Both the position numbers and the translations under genes were made by a program. Below, in pieces: positions 8,666 through 17,519 of a stretch of 64,000 nucleotides of DNA (within the stretch, counting starts at the first letter, position 1; each line of letters opens with the position of its first letter). A model generated the notes under the pieces. That model was given only the letters and a program-made list of their open reading frames with translations. It made no database searches and was not told the DNA's origin. Origin of the DNA: Parapedobacter composti (lineage in GTDB: Bacteria; Bacteroidota; Bacteroidia; Sphingobacteriales; Sphingobacteriaceae). Location: NCBI RefSeq assembly GCF_900112315.1, contig NZ_FOLL01000006.1, forward strand, positions 124,001 through 188,000, written 5' to 3'.

Positions 8666-10552
8666 ATGGTACGCAGTGTAGCGCTTTGGATATTGATGGC
8701 GATTGTCATAGGCCAGCTTTCTGGCTGTGGCAACGATGAGCGGCGTATTATACCCGTGGAAAACTTCTTTTCCGAATCGGAACAGACCAATTTCCAGCTA
8801 TCGCCTGATGGGAAATATATCGCTTATCTGGGGTTGTATAAAGGGTGCAGAAACCTTTACATCATATACCCTGACGAAGGTTATCGCGAACAGCGTATCA
8901 CATCGGAGTCCAGCCTCGATATCCAGTCTTTTTTCTGGGCCGACAATGAGGAGTTGATTTTCACGAAAGACAGGCATAACGACAGTGTGCAGGTATATGC
9001 CGTAAACCGCGCGTCGTCTGCTGTACGGCACCTAATGGCGCCGGCTACCGTAAAGTTACGATGGATTCCACCCGCCAGAGTGATTAATCACAGCTTCTTG
9101 ATCTCATTGAATGAGCGCGACTCGTCCGTCTTTGACGTTTACCGGCTCCGAACGGATGCCTGCAAAAAGGAACTGGTAGCCAGAAACCCCGGCAATATTA
9201 TCCGTTGGTATGCCGATCTTGAGGGCAAATTGAGGCTGGCGTTAGCCAGTGACAGTGCAAGGGAAACCATGTTGTATCGGAATAGCGAAGATGAACCATT
9301 CCGCCCCATAGTAAGCAATAGTTTCAGGAATTCGATCAAACCTTTGGGTTTTTCTCGTGTTAATCGCAGCCACATCTATGCGCTTTCCAATATCAACCGT
9401 GATAAAATGGCGTTGGTAGAAATCGATATGGAGACCGGCCGGGAGGTAAGACTGATATTCAGCCATCCGGACGTCGATGTCGAGCACGGCGGCTACTCGA
9501 GCGACAGGGGTGAAATGTCTTATGCTACTTATGCGACCTGGAAACAGCAACGGCACTTTTTGAACGAGCAGACACGGCAGGTATATGAAGTCATCGGACG
9601 GAAGTTAGACGGATATGAAGTCAGTATTTTGGATAGCGATACCGCCCGCAGGCGTTTCATTGTCCGCTCGTTTACCGATAAAAATCCCGGCGCTATCTAT
9701 TATTATGACATCAACAGTGATCAACTGGTGAAACTGGCTGATAATAAACCGGCTTTGAAAGGCCATATCTTGGCCGAAATGAAGCCGGTGACCTACCTGT
9801 CGCGCGACGGGCGCCAAATCCAAGCCTACTTAACGATGCCACCCCGATCGCGGGAGAAGAAGGTGCCCGTAATTGTGTTTCCGCATGGCGGTCCGGGAGA
9901 TCGGAATAAATGGGGTTTCTATCCAGAGGTGCAGTTTTTCGCCAACCGCGGCTTTGCAGTGTTCCAAACCAATTACCGGGGTTCCAAGGGGTACGGCAAA
10001 GACTTCTGGTCGGCGGGTTTCAAGGAATGGGGAGGTAAGATACAAGATGATATCACTGACGGTGTGCACTGGCTTATTCGCGAAGGAATCGCCGATCCGG
10101 CACGCATCGGCATTTATGGTGCTGGGTTCGGCGGATACTCCGCATTGCATGGCGCGTGCTTTAATTCAGACCTGTATGCCTGTGCAGCATCGCACTCCGG
10201 ATTTACCAACCTGTTTACCTATCTGAAGGAAATCCCTCCCCATTTCAAGCCGTACTTGCAAATGTATTACGAGATCGTGGGTAACCCCGAGACCGAGCCA
10301 GATCTGATCAGAGCGATGTCGCCGGTGTTCCACGCCGATCGCATCGAGATACCCGTATTCATCGCCCAAGGGGGGAAAGATAGGTGGAGCGCAGTGAATG
10401 AAACCAACCAATTTGTCCAGAAACTCAAAAAGCGCAAAGTTCCCATTACTTATATCCTCCGCGAGGAGGAGGGGCGGTACTTCCGGAATGAGGACAACAG
10501 AATCCAATTTTACAGGGAATTGGGAGCCTTCTTCGACAGCCATTTGAAATGA
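8666..10552 (+). CDS. S9 prolyl-oligopeptidase family lipoprotein, predicted catalytically dead
   Basis: The fold is that of dipeptidyl aminopeptidase/acylaminoacyl peptidases: an N-terminal beta-propeller (about 40-370) and a C-terminal alpha/beta hydrolase domain (about 380-628). The ATG at 8666 follows AGGAGAGG and gives a lipoprotein signal ending LSGCG, so it should be lipid-anchored in the envelope. The nucleophile-elbow motif usually reads GGSYGG; here it is GAGFGG, with Gly487 in place of Ser. The Asp is kept (GKDRWS, Asp572), but the catalytic His segment DEGHGF reads EEGRYF, with Arg604. Two of three triad residues are gone while the reading frame is intact, which points to a selected non-enzymatic role. 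The stop overlaps the histidine kinase start by four bases (ATGA). Confidence 0.88.
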   Translation: MVRSVALWILMAIVIGQLSGCGNDERRIIPVENFFSESEQTNFQLSPDGKYIAYLGLYKGCRNLYIIYPDEGYREQRITSESSLDIQSFFWADNEELIFTKDRHNDSVQVYAVNRASSAVRHLMAPATVKLRWIPPARVINHSFLISLNERDSSVFDVYRLRTDACKKELVARNPGNIIRWYADLEGKLRLALASDSARETMLYRNSEDEPFRPIVSNSFRNSIKPLGFSRVNRSHIYALSNINRDKMALVEIDMETGREVRLIFSHPDVDVEHGGYSSDRGEMSYATYATWKQQRHFLNEQTRQVYEVIGRKLDGYEVSILDSDTARRRFIVRSFTDKNPGAIYYYDINSDQLVKLADNKPALKGHILAEMKPVTYLSRDGRQIQAYLTMPPRSREKKVPVIVFPHGGPGDRNKWGFYPEVQFFANRGFAVFQTNYRGSKGYGKDFWSAGFKEWGGKIQDDITDGVHWLIREGIADPARIGIYGAGFGGYSALHGACFNSDLYACAASHSGFTNLFTYLKEIPPHFKPYLQMYYEIVGNPETEPDLIRAMSPVFHADRIEIPVFIAQGGKDRWSAVNETNQFVQKLKKRKVPITYILREEEGRYFRNEDNRIQFYRELGAFFDSHLK

Positions 10553-12213
10553 CCCATCAACGCCATACTTACCGCGTAAACTATGTCTTGATATGCGCTT
10601 TTATCGTGGTGGCGGGAGCCTCTTTTGTGCTGGCTATGGTTCTTGCCCGGAATATGACGGTCAAGTATGTAGAAAATGAATTCGCATCGCGCAAGGTCGA
10701 GGTCTTGGAACATAATATAGGGCCTTTCAACGATTTTTTCCATAACCGCATACCGGAAGTCTCGTTTTACCAAGGATATCTCGATTCGGCCGGAGTAGCG
10801 GTCTACGCGGATAGTGTTTTCCAATACTACCCTTTTGTAGAACGTATTGTTTTTTATGATGTAGCTCTGAGCAACGATAATACCATAGATTATGGCTTTT
10901 CTGCCAACAACCTGATGGTATATCCCAAAGGTGTGTATCAGTTCAGTGTTCAGGGCAGCGACAGTGTCGCGCAGATAGGCGCCCCTAATGGGCAACTACC
11001 CCTTTCGCTGTCAGACGACTTTAACAATATGGCCGTAAAATTCGCGGCCTTCATTGAGCGTGTGGATACTACCAAAGCCCTGCGCGATGACGATATTTTC
11101 AAGGTGTTTTATTCAGTGACTCCCGGCAAGATTTCTTATATGAACATTCCCCGCCGAGACGACCTCAAGATTTATAAGGAACTGATGTACGGACAGCATA
11201 TACACCGCGCCGGGTATGAACAGGATATCATCACCTATTTCATCAACCCGAATAAGCTTCCGTTAGAAAATACGGTGCCCGAACTGTACCAACATATCCA
11301 AATACAACCCCTCGTATATGAGTCGATTGATACGGACCCAGACTTATTGACTACCGAGACCCCGCTACCCGGTGCGTTGTCAGATTATAAGATATATTTT
11401 AGTTCAAGTCGGACGTTCCTGCAATCGGAAATTAACAGGCGGTTTTTGCCGGTGATGGCGGGGGTTATCGCGATTTATCTGTTGCTGGCTGTCATCGCAT
11501 ACCTGATTTACCGTAATCTATATATCAATAAACGGATGTTCAAGTTGCAGTACGATTTCATTAATAACCTGACGCATGAGTTCAAAACTCCGGTTAGTGT
11601 TATCAAAATCGCCGGCAATAACATCTATAATGCCAAACAACTGTCTGACAGGGAGCGCATGCATTACGGAAAGATATTGGACGAGGAAGCGGATAAACTT
11701 AATAATCTGATGAATACGCTGCTTTCTTTTACGCAGATTGAAAATAAATCGATAAAAATAAAGCGTGAAGAAGTCGATTTGCACGAATTTTGTGATAAGA
11801 TAATGGCGGCTTCCCGGATTAAATATTCAGATTTGGATATCCGGTGTATGGTGGACGCCGACAGGACCTTATATACTGATCCGGTATTGCTGGGCAGCAT
11901 CTTTCAGAATTTGATTGACAATGCCTACAAATATTCAAAACCGGACAGGAAGGTCTTGGATATCAGGGTAGCACAGGGGAAGAAGCAGGTAGCCATAAGC
12001 TTCATGGATAAGGGGATCGGTATCGCGAAAAAGGAACTACCCCATATATTTAAAAAGTTCTACCGCGTACAGAACCAGTATAACCAGCAGGGAAGTGTTG
12101 GATTGGGCTTAGCATTCTGCAAAGAACTGGTCAATTTTATGGGCGGGAACATAACTGTAGACAGTGAACTTGGGCAGGGAACGACAATCAGCATTGTCTT
12201 TCCTCAGGACTGA
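10549..12213 (+). CDS. Two-component sensor histidine kinase
   Basis: The 554-residue inner-membrane kinase has a membrane helix at about 9-30, a large periplasmic region to about 300, a second helix at about 302-324, a HisKA domain with LTHEFKTPVSVIK (phospho-acceptor His343), and an ATPase domain with N (LIDNAYKYS), G1 (DKGIGI) and G2 (GLGLAFCKEL) boxes. No HAMP domain is obvious. Its start overlaps the end of the S9-like lipoprotein gene, so the two are translated together, and the response regulator follows 33 bases later. The periplasmic domain matches no family I recognise. Confidence 0.92.
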   Translation: MTHQRHTYRVNYVLICAFIVVAGASFVLAMVLARNMTVKYVENEFASRKVEVLEHNIGPFNDFFHNRIPEVSFYQGYLDSAGVAVYADSVFQYYPFVERIVFYDVALSNDNTIDYGFSANNLMVYPKGVYQFSVQGSDSVAQIGAPNGQLPLSLSDDFNNMAVKFAAFIERVDTTKALRDDDIFKVFYSVTPGKISYMNIPRRDDLKIYKELMYGQHIHRAGYEQDIITYFINPNKLPLENTVPELYQHIQIQPLVYESIDTDPDLLTTETPLPGALSDYKIYFSSSRTFLQSEINRRFLPVMAGVIAIYLLLAVIAYLIYRNLYINKRMFKLQYDFINNLTHEFKTPVSVIKIAGNNIYNAKQLSDRERMHYGKILDEEADKLNNLMNTLLSFTQIENKSIKIKREEVDLHEFCDKIMAASRIKYSDLDIRCMVDADRTLYTDPVLLGSIFQNLIDNAYKYSKPDRKVLDIRVAQGKKQVAISFMDKGIGIAKKELPHIFKKFYRVQNQYNQQGSVGLGLAFCKELVNFMGGNITVDSELGQGTTISIVFPQD

Positions 12214-12246
12214 CCGTTAGAAGAACGACTGATAAATCGTATCGAG

Positions 12247-12939
12247 ATGTATAAAAATATCAAAATAGCCGTCATTGAAGATGACGAGAATTTGCGTTTT
12301 CTGGTAGTGCACCGGCTTGAATCCGAAAATTACCAGGTTATTCAGGCTGGAAACGGTGATGAAGCGGAAGCGCTCATACTGGAGCAGAAGCCAGATATCG
12401 TGTTATTGGACTGGATGCTTCCCGGCAAACAAGGGTCTGAAATCTGCGCCAACCTGCGCAATGCCGGATTCACTAATCTGATTATCATGATGACCGCCAA
12501 ATCACAGGATATCGATAAAATAGATGCGTACAGCTTCGGGGTGTCCGACTACATTACCAAACCATTCAGTATGGATGTGTTAGTGGCCATGATTGAAAAT
12601 AAGGTGAAATACTTCGTGAACAGCCATAGCGCCGATGTCTATACGTTTGGCCATACCGAACACCATCCCAATATCCATTCCCTGGTGCGCGATGGAAAGA
12701 AAATTGAACTTACAATTTTGGAAAATCGTATTTTGCTCTACTTCCTGCAACATGTGGGCCGCGTAATCAGCAGAGAAGAGCTTATGCAAGTGGTGTGGGG
12801 CTACAGCTCCAATGTAAACACCCGCACCTTGGATATGCATATCGTGCGTCTGCGAAAGAAAATAGAACAAAATGCCGATAAGCCAGCTTATTTGCAGACG
12901 GTCAGGGGAATGGGGTATAAGTTTGTGGATAATCCCTGA
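12247..12939 (+). CDS. OmpR/PhoB-family response regulator
   Basis: The N-terminal receiver domain (about 1-120) has the acidic pair at residues 11-13 and the phospho-acceptor Asp55 in VLLDWMLPG; the conserved Lys sits in YITKPF. The C-terminal winged-helix DNA-binding domain spans about 130-230, with TRTLDMHIVRLRKKIE and VRGMGYKF. It is the partner of the kinase 33 bases upstream. Its targets are not shown by the sequence. Confidence 0.95.
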   Translation: MYKNIKIAVIEDDENLRFLVVHRLESENYQVIQAGNGDEAEALILEQKPDIVLLDWMLPGKQGSEICANLRNAGFTNLIIMMTAKSQDIDKIDAYSFGVSDYITKPFSMDVLVAMIENKVKYFVNSHSADVYTFGHTEHHPNIHSLVRDGKKIELTILENRILLYFLQHVGRVISREELMQVVWGYSSNVNTRTLDMHIVRLRKKIEQNADKPAYLQTVRGMGYKFVDNP

Positions 12940-12955
12940 TTATTCACGTTCTTTA

Positions 12956-12987
12956 TTTGCTTATTCCAAAAGATTATCTTATCTTCG
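12956..12987 (+). promoter_or_regulatory. Promoter preceding the greA leader
   Basis: TTTG at 12956-12959, a 20-base spacer and TATCTTCG at 12980-12987 form a good Bacteroidota promoter (TAnnTTCG variant). Transcription would start just before an intrinsic-terminator hairpin, and greA begins beyond it. I see no alternative promoter between that hairpin and greA. Confidence 0.65.
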
Positions 12988-12994
12988 TCCAAAC

Positions 12995-13041
12995 GAGCAA
13001 GGCCATATCGCTAAGGACGATATGGTCTTGCTTCTTTTTTT
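12995..13041 (+). terminator. Strong intrinsic terminator inside the greA leader
   Basis: A 16-bp stem (12995-13010 with 13018-13033, two G-T pairs) encloses a 7-base loop and is followed after one base by seven T residues. It lies between the promoter ending at 12987 and the greA ATG at 13073. It could end the upstream regulator transcript, attenuate greA, or both. Confidence 0.85.
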
Positions 13042-13072
13042 GACTTATTTTTTTAATAAATTTATATGTATT

Positions 13073-13546
13073 ATGGCAGAAGTAACGTATTACAGCAAAG
13101 AGGGATTGGAGAAACTCAAGGAGGAATTGCAGTATCTCAAAACGGAAGGCCGGGCTAAAATAGCCAAGGCCATTGCCGAGGCACGTGACAAAGGCGATTT
13201 GTCTGAAAACGCCGAGTACGATGCCGCAAAGGAAGCCCAGGGATTGCATGAAGCTAAAATTGCCAAGCTGGAAAGTACCTTGGCGAGCGCACGTTTAATC
13301 GATGAGTCCGCGTTGGATACATCAAAAGTGTTGGCCCTTTCCATCGTCAAGCTGAAGAATGTGAAAAACGGTGCCGTAATGACCTACCAATTGGTGTCTG
13401 AGACGGAAGCCGACCTTAAAGCGGGCAAGATATCGGTCAAGTCGCCAATCGCCCAGGGGCTGTTGGGCAAATCCGTAGGTGACAGGGCCCAGATCCAGGT
13501 TCCGGCCGGCGAAGTTGAACTTGAAATCCTGGATATCACCAGGTAA
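13073..13546 (+). CDS. greA: Transcription elongation factor GreA
   Basis: GreA rescues backtracked RNA polymerase by stimulating cleavage of the nascent transcript. The 157-residue product has the N-terminal coiled coil with the acidic tip GDLSENAEYDAAKE (about 41-54, with the metal-coordinating Asp and Glu) and a C-terminal FKBP-like domain with SPIAQGLLGKSVGD. The ATG at 13073 gives MAEVTYYSKEG, the family start; longer in-frame ORFs only extend through the leader hairpin. The strong hairpin in the leader suggests control by premature termination. Confidence 0.96.
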   Translation: MAEVTYYSKEGLEKLKEELQYLKTEGRAKIAKAIAEARDKGDLSENAEYDAAKEAQGLHEAKIAKLESTLASARLIDESALDTSKVLALSIVKLKNVKNGAVMTYQLVSETEADLKAGKISVKSPIAQGLLGKSVGDRAQIQVPAGEVELEILDITR

Positions 13547-13608
13547 CGCGAAAGTGACGGTTATGTGCGGGTCTGCCATAACCGCACATACCAAAACATC
13601 ATGCTGAG

Positions 13609-13637
13609 CGGCTGTTCTTCAACAGCCGTTTTTTTTT
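13609..13637 (+). terminator. Intrinsic terminator after greA
   Basis: A perfect 8-bp stem (13609-13616 with 13621-13628), a CTTC tetraloop and nine T residues. A second 9-bp hairpin without a T tract lies just before it at about 13563-13590. Confidence 0.85.
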
Positions 13638-13682
13638 CGGACGGCCGCTATCACTTGCACCCGGGCCGCCGCAATTAACCGA

Positions 13683-13713
13683 TTGCAAGACCGGTAGATT
13701 TTGGCTACATTTG
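13683..13713 (+). promoter_or_regulatory. Promoter of the HIT-family gene
   Basis: TTG at 13683-13685, a 20-base spacer and TACATTTG at 13706-13713 match the consensus. The ATG at 13739 is 25 bases downstream, and the greA terminator ends 45 bases upstream, so this is an independent unit. Confidence 0.7.
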
Positions 13714-13738
13714 CATGTAAACAAGTTGCAGAAGACAC

Positions 13739-14152
13739 ATGCCTACCATATTTTCAAAAATTGTCGCCGGTGAGATTCCGGCCTATAAAGTGGCCGAGAG
13801 TAACGATTACCTCGCTTTTCTGGATATCAACCCGCTGGCCAAAGGCCATGTATTGGTCATCCCGAAACGGGAGACAGATTACCTCTTTGATATCAAAGAC
13901 GATGAATACATGGGGCTTTGGATGTTTGCCAAAATCGTTGCCCAGGGCATAAAAAATGTATACCCCTGCGAACGGATAGGGGTAGCCGTTGTAGGGCTGG
14001 AAGTCGCCCATGCCCATATTCACCTGATACCTATCAATAATGTTGATGACATCAACTTCAATCGGCCAAAGCTGAAACTCAGTGCTGAAGAATTTGCCGA
14101 AAGTGCAGAAGCAATTAAAAATTCAATTTTGGCAATTACCAATAAGACATAA
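13739..14152 (+). CDS. HIT family nucleotide-binding hydrolase
   Basis: A 137-residue protein with the histidine triad HAHIHLIP (about 91-98), whose middle His is the nucleophile in HIT enzymes. The N-terminal segment TIFSKIVAGEIPAYKV is typical of the HinT branch, which hydrolyses purine nucleoside phosphoramidates in the cytoplasm. The physiological substrate is unknown. Confidence 0.93.
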   Translation: MPTIFSKIVAGEIPAYKVAESNDYLAFLDINPLAKGHVLVIPKRETDYLFDIKDDEYMGLWMFAKIVAQGIKNVYPCERIGVAVVGLEVAHAHIHLIPINNVDDINFNRPKLKLSAEEFAESAEAIKNSILAITNKT

Positions 14153-14250
14153 TCTTTGCGTTCCCATCCGCCGCGCTCCGGCGTTTCATTTCCCGGGGGA
14201 ATAGACGCTGTGCGATTCATTTTATATTCGTATTTTTGTAATTGATACTT

Positions 14251-14904
14251 ATGCAAGAGTTTTGGGAGTCGTTTTCGCAATTACTAGATGCCGAAGCATT
14301 GATTAAGTCGGGCGGCTTCTATTTGGTGTTATTCATCGTGTTTGCGGAAACGGGACTCTTCTTCGGTTTTTTTCTGCCAGGAGATTACCTGCTTTTTTTA
14401 GCAGGGCTGTTCTGTGCGTCCGGATTGCTGAATGTAGACATTACGACACTCTGCGTGGGGCTTTTTACGGCGGGTGTACTCGGTAATTTTACAGGATACT
14501 GGTTTGGCTGGCGCACCGGGCCGATGTTATTTAAGCGCAAGGAAACATGGCTATTTAAGCGGCGTTACGTGGTTATGGCCGAAGAGTTTTATCATAAATA
14601 CGGCGGCCCCGCGTTAATCATCGGTCGTTTTGTGCCGATAATCCGTACTTTTGCGCCGATATTGGCAGGAGTGGTGCGGCTGAATTTCCGGAAGTTTGTG
14701 TTGTATAACGTATCAGGTGCCGCCATCTGGGTTTTGCTGCTGACATTGTCGGGTTTTTTTTTAGGGCGTGAATTTCCGCAGATTATCCATTATATCGAAT
14801 ATATCATTATCGGGTTTGTGGTCATTTCATTTATGCCGATACTGATTGCATTGATACGGCGGAAAATGCGTTTGAACAGAAAAAAGGCCAATATAGAAGA
14901 TTAA
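14251..14904 (+). CDS. DedA/SNARE-associated family membrane protein (first copy)
   Basis: The 217-residue inner-membrane protein has several hydrophobic segments. It carries the family pattern [19 protein letters not shown] (about 26-44), a conserved Gly/aromatic stretch [13 protein letters not shown], and the re-entrant motif [18 protein letters not shown] (about 127-144). DedA proteins act in polyprenyl-phosphate or phospholipid transport. The ATG at 14251 is chosen over an upstream TTG because TATTTTTG at 14231-14238 is probably the minus-7 element. A paralogue lies at 39748. Confidence 0.9.
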   Translation: MQEFWESFSQLLDAEALIKSGGFYLVLFIVFAETGLFFGFFLPGDYLLFLAGLFCASGLLNVDITTLCVGLFTAGVLGNFTGYWFGWRTGPMLFKRKETWLFKRRYVVMAEEFYHKYGGPALIIGRFVPIIRTFAPILAGVVRLNFRKFVLYNVSGAAIWVLLLTLSGFFLGREFPQIIHYIEYIIIGFVVISFMPILIALIRRKMRLNRKKANIED

Positions 14905-14930
14905 CATACCAAAAAATAGTTCTATCCATA

Positions 14931-15482
14931 ATGAGTATATCACACCCCTGGCATGAAGTATCTCCGGGCGACGACGTTCCCTCGTCGGTTAATGCCATCA
15001 TCGAAATTCCCAAAGGTTCTAAAGCGAAGTATGAAATCGACAAGCAGAGCGGTTTGATAAAACTTGACCGCGTGTTGTTTTCGTCGGTGATGTACCCTGC
15101 AAACTATGGTTTCATCCCGAAGACCTATTGTGATGATAAGGATCCGCTGGATATCTTGGTGCTTTGCTCAGTTGACGTGTATCCGATGAGTATCATCGAA
15201 GCCAAAGTCATCGGCGTGATGCACATGATTGATAATGGAGAGCAAGACGATAAAATTATTGCGGTGGCAAAGAATGACATGTCTGTCAATTATATCAACG
15301 ATCTGTCTGAATTACCTCCGCATACCATGAAGGAGATTGTCCGTTTCTTTCAGGATTACAAGGCGTTGGAGCGGAAGAACGTTACCATAGAACGCCTTTT
15401 TGGTCGTTCGTATGCCTACCAGATTATACAGGACAGCATCGAACTGTACCAACGGGAATTTGCTAACCAAAAAATAACTTAA
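14931..15482 (+). CDS. ppa: Inorganic pyrophosphatase (family I)
   Basis: A 183-residue soluble enzyme that hydrolyses pyrophosphate and so pulls biosynthetic reactions forward. The family signature DKDPLD (about 64-69) supplies Mg-binding Asp residues, and [15 protein letters not shown] precedes it. The stop codon shares its last base with the ATG of the CBS-domain protein, which implies translational coupling. Confidence 0.95.
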   Translation: MSISHPWHEVSPGDDVPSSVNAIIEIPKGSKAKYEIDKQSGLIKLDRVLFSSVMYPANYGFIPKTYCDDKDPLDILVLCSVDVYPMSIIEAKVIGVMHMIDNGEQDDKIIAVAKNDMSVNYINDLSELPPHTMKEIVRFFQDYKALERKNVTIERLFGRSYAYQIIQDSIELYQREFANQKIT

Positions 15483-16795
15483 TGGGCTGGGAGATTTTCT
15501 GGACATTATTTCTCGTTTTTGCAAACGGCTTTTTCGTAGCTGCCGAATTTGCGATCGTAAAAGTAAGGGCTTCGCAAATCGAGATCAAGATAAAAACCGG
15601 CAGTCAGGTAGCGCAGGTGGCAAAGCACATCACGGGTCACCTGGACGGTTACCTCGCTGCAACACAACTGGGTATTACAATATCGTCGCTTGGTTTGGGC
15701 TGGGTAGGCGAAGCAGTGATGACCGATATTGTAGCCACCATATTCGGTTGGTTCAATGTTGAACTGACCGGCACACTCGCCAGAAATCTGGGCTTTGTGC
15801 TGGCTTTCAGCATCATCACCGTATTGCATATCGTATTCGGCGAACTTGCGCCCAAGTCAATTGCTATTCAGCGCCCTGTAGCCACCACGATGAATATTGC
15901 ATTGCCGCTTCGCTTTTTTTATGTTGTGTTTAAGCCCATTATATGGGTATTGAACGGGTTCGCTAACCTCCTCCTTCGGCTAATGGGTTTTGAAACCAAC
16001 GTAGGTGAAGCCCACCATTCATCTGAAGAACTGCAATACCTGCTTGATCAGGGGCGAGAAAGCGGCGCACTTAACATGGCGGAGCATGAACTTATCAAGA
16101 ATGTGTTCGATTTCAACGAGCGGATAGTCAAAAACATCATGGTACCCCGCAACAAGATATCCGCTATCGAAATGAATTGCCCCGTCGATGCATTTATTGA
16201 ACGCATTACAAAGGACGGCTATTCGCGGATTCCAATTTACGACGACAATATCGACCAGATTATCGGCATCGTGCACACCAAAGATATCTTGCCTATCATT
16301 GCAAAAGGGAAGGAATTGGTGCTGAAAAATATCATTCGGAAGCCTTACTTCATTCCTGAAACCAAGAAGATAAACGATCTAATGGCTGAATTCCAGCAGA
16401 AACGCATTCAGATCGCTATTGTGCTTGATGAATTTGGCGGTACGGCGGGAATGGTCACCTTGGAAGATATTGTAGAAGAGCTGGTGGGCGAAATCCAGGA
16501 TGAGTATGATGAAGAAATTCCGGTCGTAGAAAAGATATCAGACACTGAGTATATGGTAGATGCCAGTGCTAATGTGCATGATGTCAATGAGCTGCTGCCG
16601 GTGGAGTTGCCGGAGAGCAACGACTATGACACGATTTCAGGCTTAGTGAGTGATTTGTTTGACAAGATACCGGATGTGGGCGAACGCAAAGCGTATCACG
16701 GATACAATTTCATTATCATGAAGAAAACGCAGCAGAATATCGAGTTTGTGAAGCTGGAGCTCGTGAGAAAGCCGGAAGGCGAAGAAACCGCATAA
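15482..16795 (+). CDS. CNNM/CorC-type membrane protein (hemolysin family, DUF21-CBS-CorC_HlyC)
   Basis: The domain order is four membrane helices of DUF21 (about 1-190), a CBS pair (about 205-335, with MVPRNKISAIEM and IGIVHTKDIL), and a C-terminal CorC_HlyC domain (about 350-432). The CBS part ends with EFGGTAGMVTLEDIVEELVGE, of which TAGMVTLEDIVEE is the family hallmark. Such proteins are implicated in magnesium or other ion transport and are often misnamed hemolysins. It is translationally coupled to ppa and sits 10 bases before rsmE. Confidence 0.92.
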   Translation: MGWEIFWTLFLVFANGFFVAAEFAIVKVRASQIEIKIKTGSQVAQVAKHITGHLDGYLAATQLGITISSLGLGWVGEAVMTDIVATIFGWFNVELTGTLARNLGFVLAFSIITVLHIVFGELAPKSIAIQRPVATTMNIALPLRFFYVVFKPIIWVLNGFANLLLRLMGFETNVGEAHHSSEELQYLLDQGRESGALNMAEHELIKNVFDFNERIVKNIMVPRNKISAIEMNCPVDAFIERITKDGYSRIPIYDDNIDQIIGIVHTKDILPIIAKGKELVLKNIIRKPYFIPETKKINDLMAEFQQKRIQIAIVLDEFGGTAGMVTLEDIVEELVGEIQDEYDEEIPVVEKISDTEYMVDASANVHDVNELLPVELPESNDYDTISGLVSDLFDKIPDVGERKAYHGYNFIIMKKTQQNIEFVKLELVRKPEGEETA

Positions 16796-16805
16796 ACCCA
16801 AAGTC

Positions 16806-17519
16806 TTGCAACTGTTCTATACACCGGATATAGCACCGCATCTTAAGTCCTTTGTGCTGAGCGAAGAGGAGAGCCGGCACGCCGTACGCGTACTACGCAT
16901 GGAAGCGGGACAGCAGGTTCAGCTGGTGGATGGCAGGGGAGGACTGTACACGGCGGTTATCGTTGACGCTCACCCGAAGCGATCCGTATTGGAAATACTC
17001 CGCGTAGAAACCCGATACGGTACGCGGCCTTATTACCTGCATGTTGCTATTGCGCCCACCAAACAAATCGAGCGGATAGAGTGGTTCCTTGAAAAAGCCA
17101 CCGAAGTGGGGATAGATGAGATTACTCCCATCATTTGTGAACGTTCGGAACGGAAAGAAGTAAAAGTAGAGCGGCTGAATAAGATCATGGCCGCGGCCAT
17201 GAAACAATCGTTGAAAGCTTATATTCCTCGGATGAATGAACCGCTTGGCTTCGGATCGTTTCTTGATCAGCGGACGGAAGGGCAGCGGTTCATCGCCCAT
17301 TGCGGGGATGGCGACAAGCAATATCTCAGCGAAATCATTGAGCCCGCAGGTCGTTATACCGTACTTGTCGGGCCGGAAGGTGATTTCAGCGGTGCCGAAG
17401 TCGACGCCGCGCAGCGTGCCGGATTCTTTCCCGTTACGTTCGGCGCGAGCCGTTTGCGTACGGAAACCGCCGCACTGGTGGCCTGCCTCGAAGCGGCTAT
17501 CCGGAACCGCCGTTACTGA
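16806..17519 (+). CDS. rsmE: 16S rRNA (uracil-1498-N3)-methyltransferase
   Basis: This 237-residue SPOUT-fold enzyme methylates U1498 of 16S rRNA. It has the N-terminal PUA-like part (LFYTPDIAPHLKSFVLSEEE), the segment ERIEWFLEKATEVGIDEI (about 82-99) and the SAM-binding knot VLVGPEGDFSGAEVDAA with LRTETAALVACLEA at the C-terminus. The start is TTG at 16806, which gives the family start MQLFYTPD; no better start exists in frame. Confidence 0.94.
   Translation: MQLFYTPDIAPHLKSFVLSEEESRHAVRVLRMEAGQQVQLVDGRGGLYTAVIVDAHPKRSVLEILRVETRYGTRPYYLHVAIAPTKQIERIEWFLEKATEVGIDEITPIICERSERKEVKVERLNKIMAAAMKQSLKAYIPRMNEPLGFGSFLDQRTEGQRFIAHCGDGDKQYLSEIIEPAGRYTVLVGPEGDFSGAEVDAAQRAGFFPVTFGASRLRTETAALVACLEAAIRNRRY

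Noticed and set aside
12872..13072. N-terminal extension of GreA by 67 codons
   Set aside because: It would run through the end of the response regulator gene, the promoter and the terminator hairpin, and GreA proteins start at MAEVTYYSKEG-like sequence.
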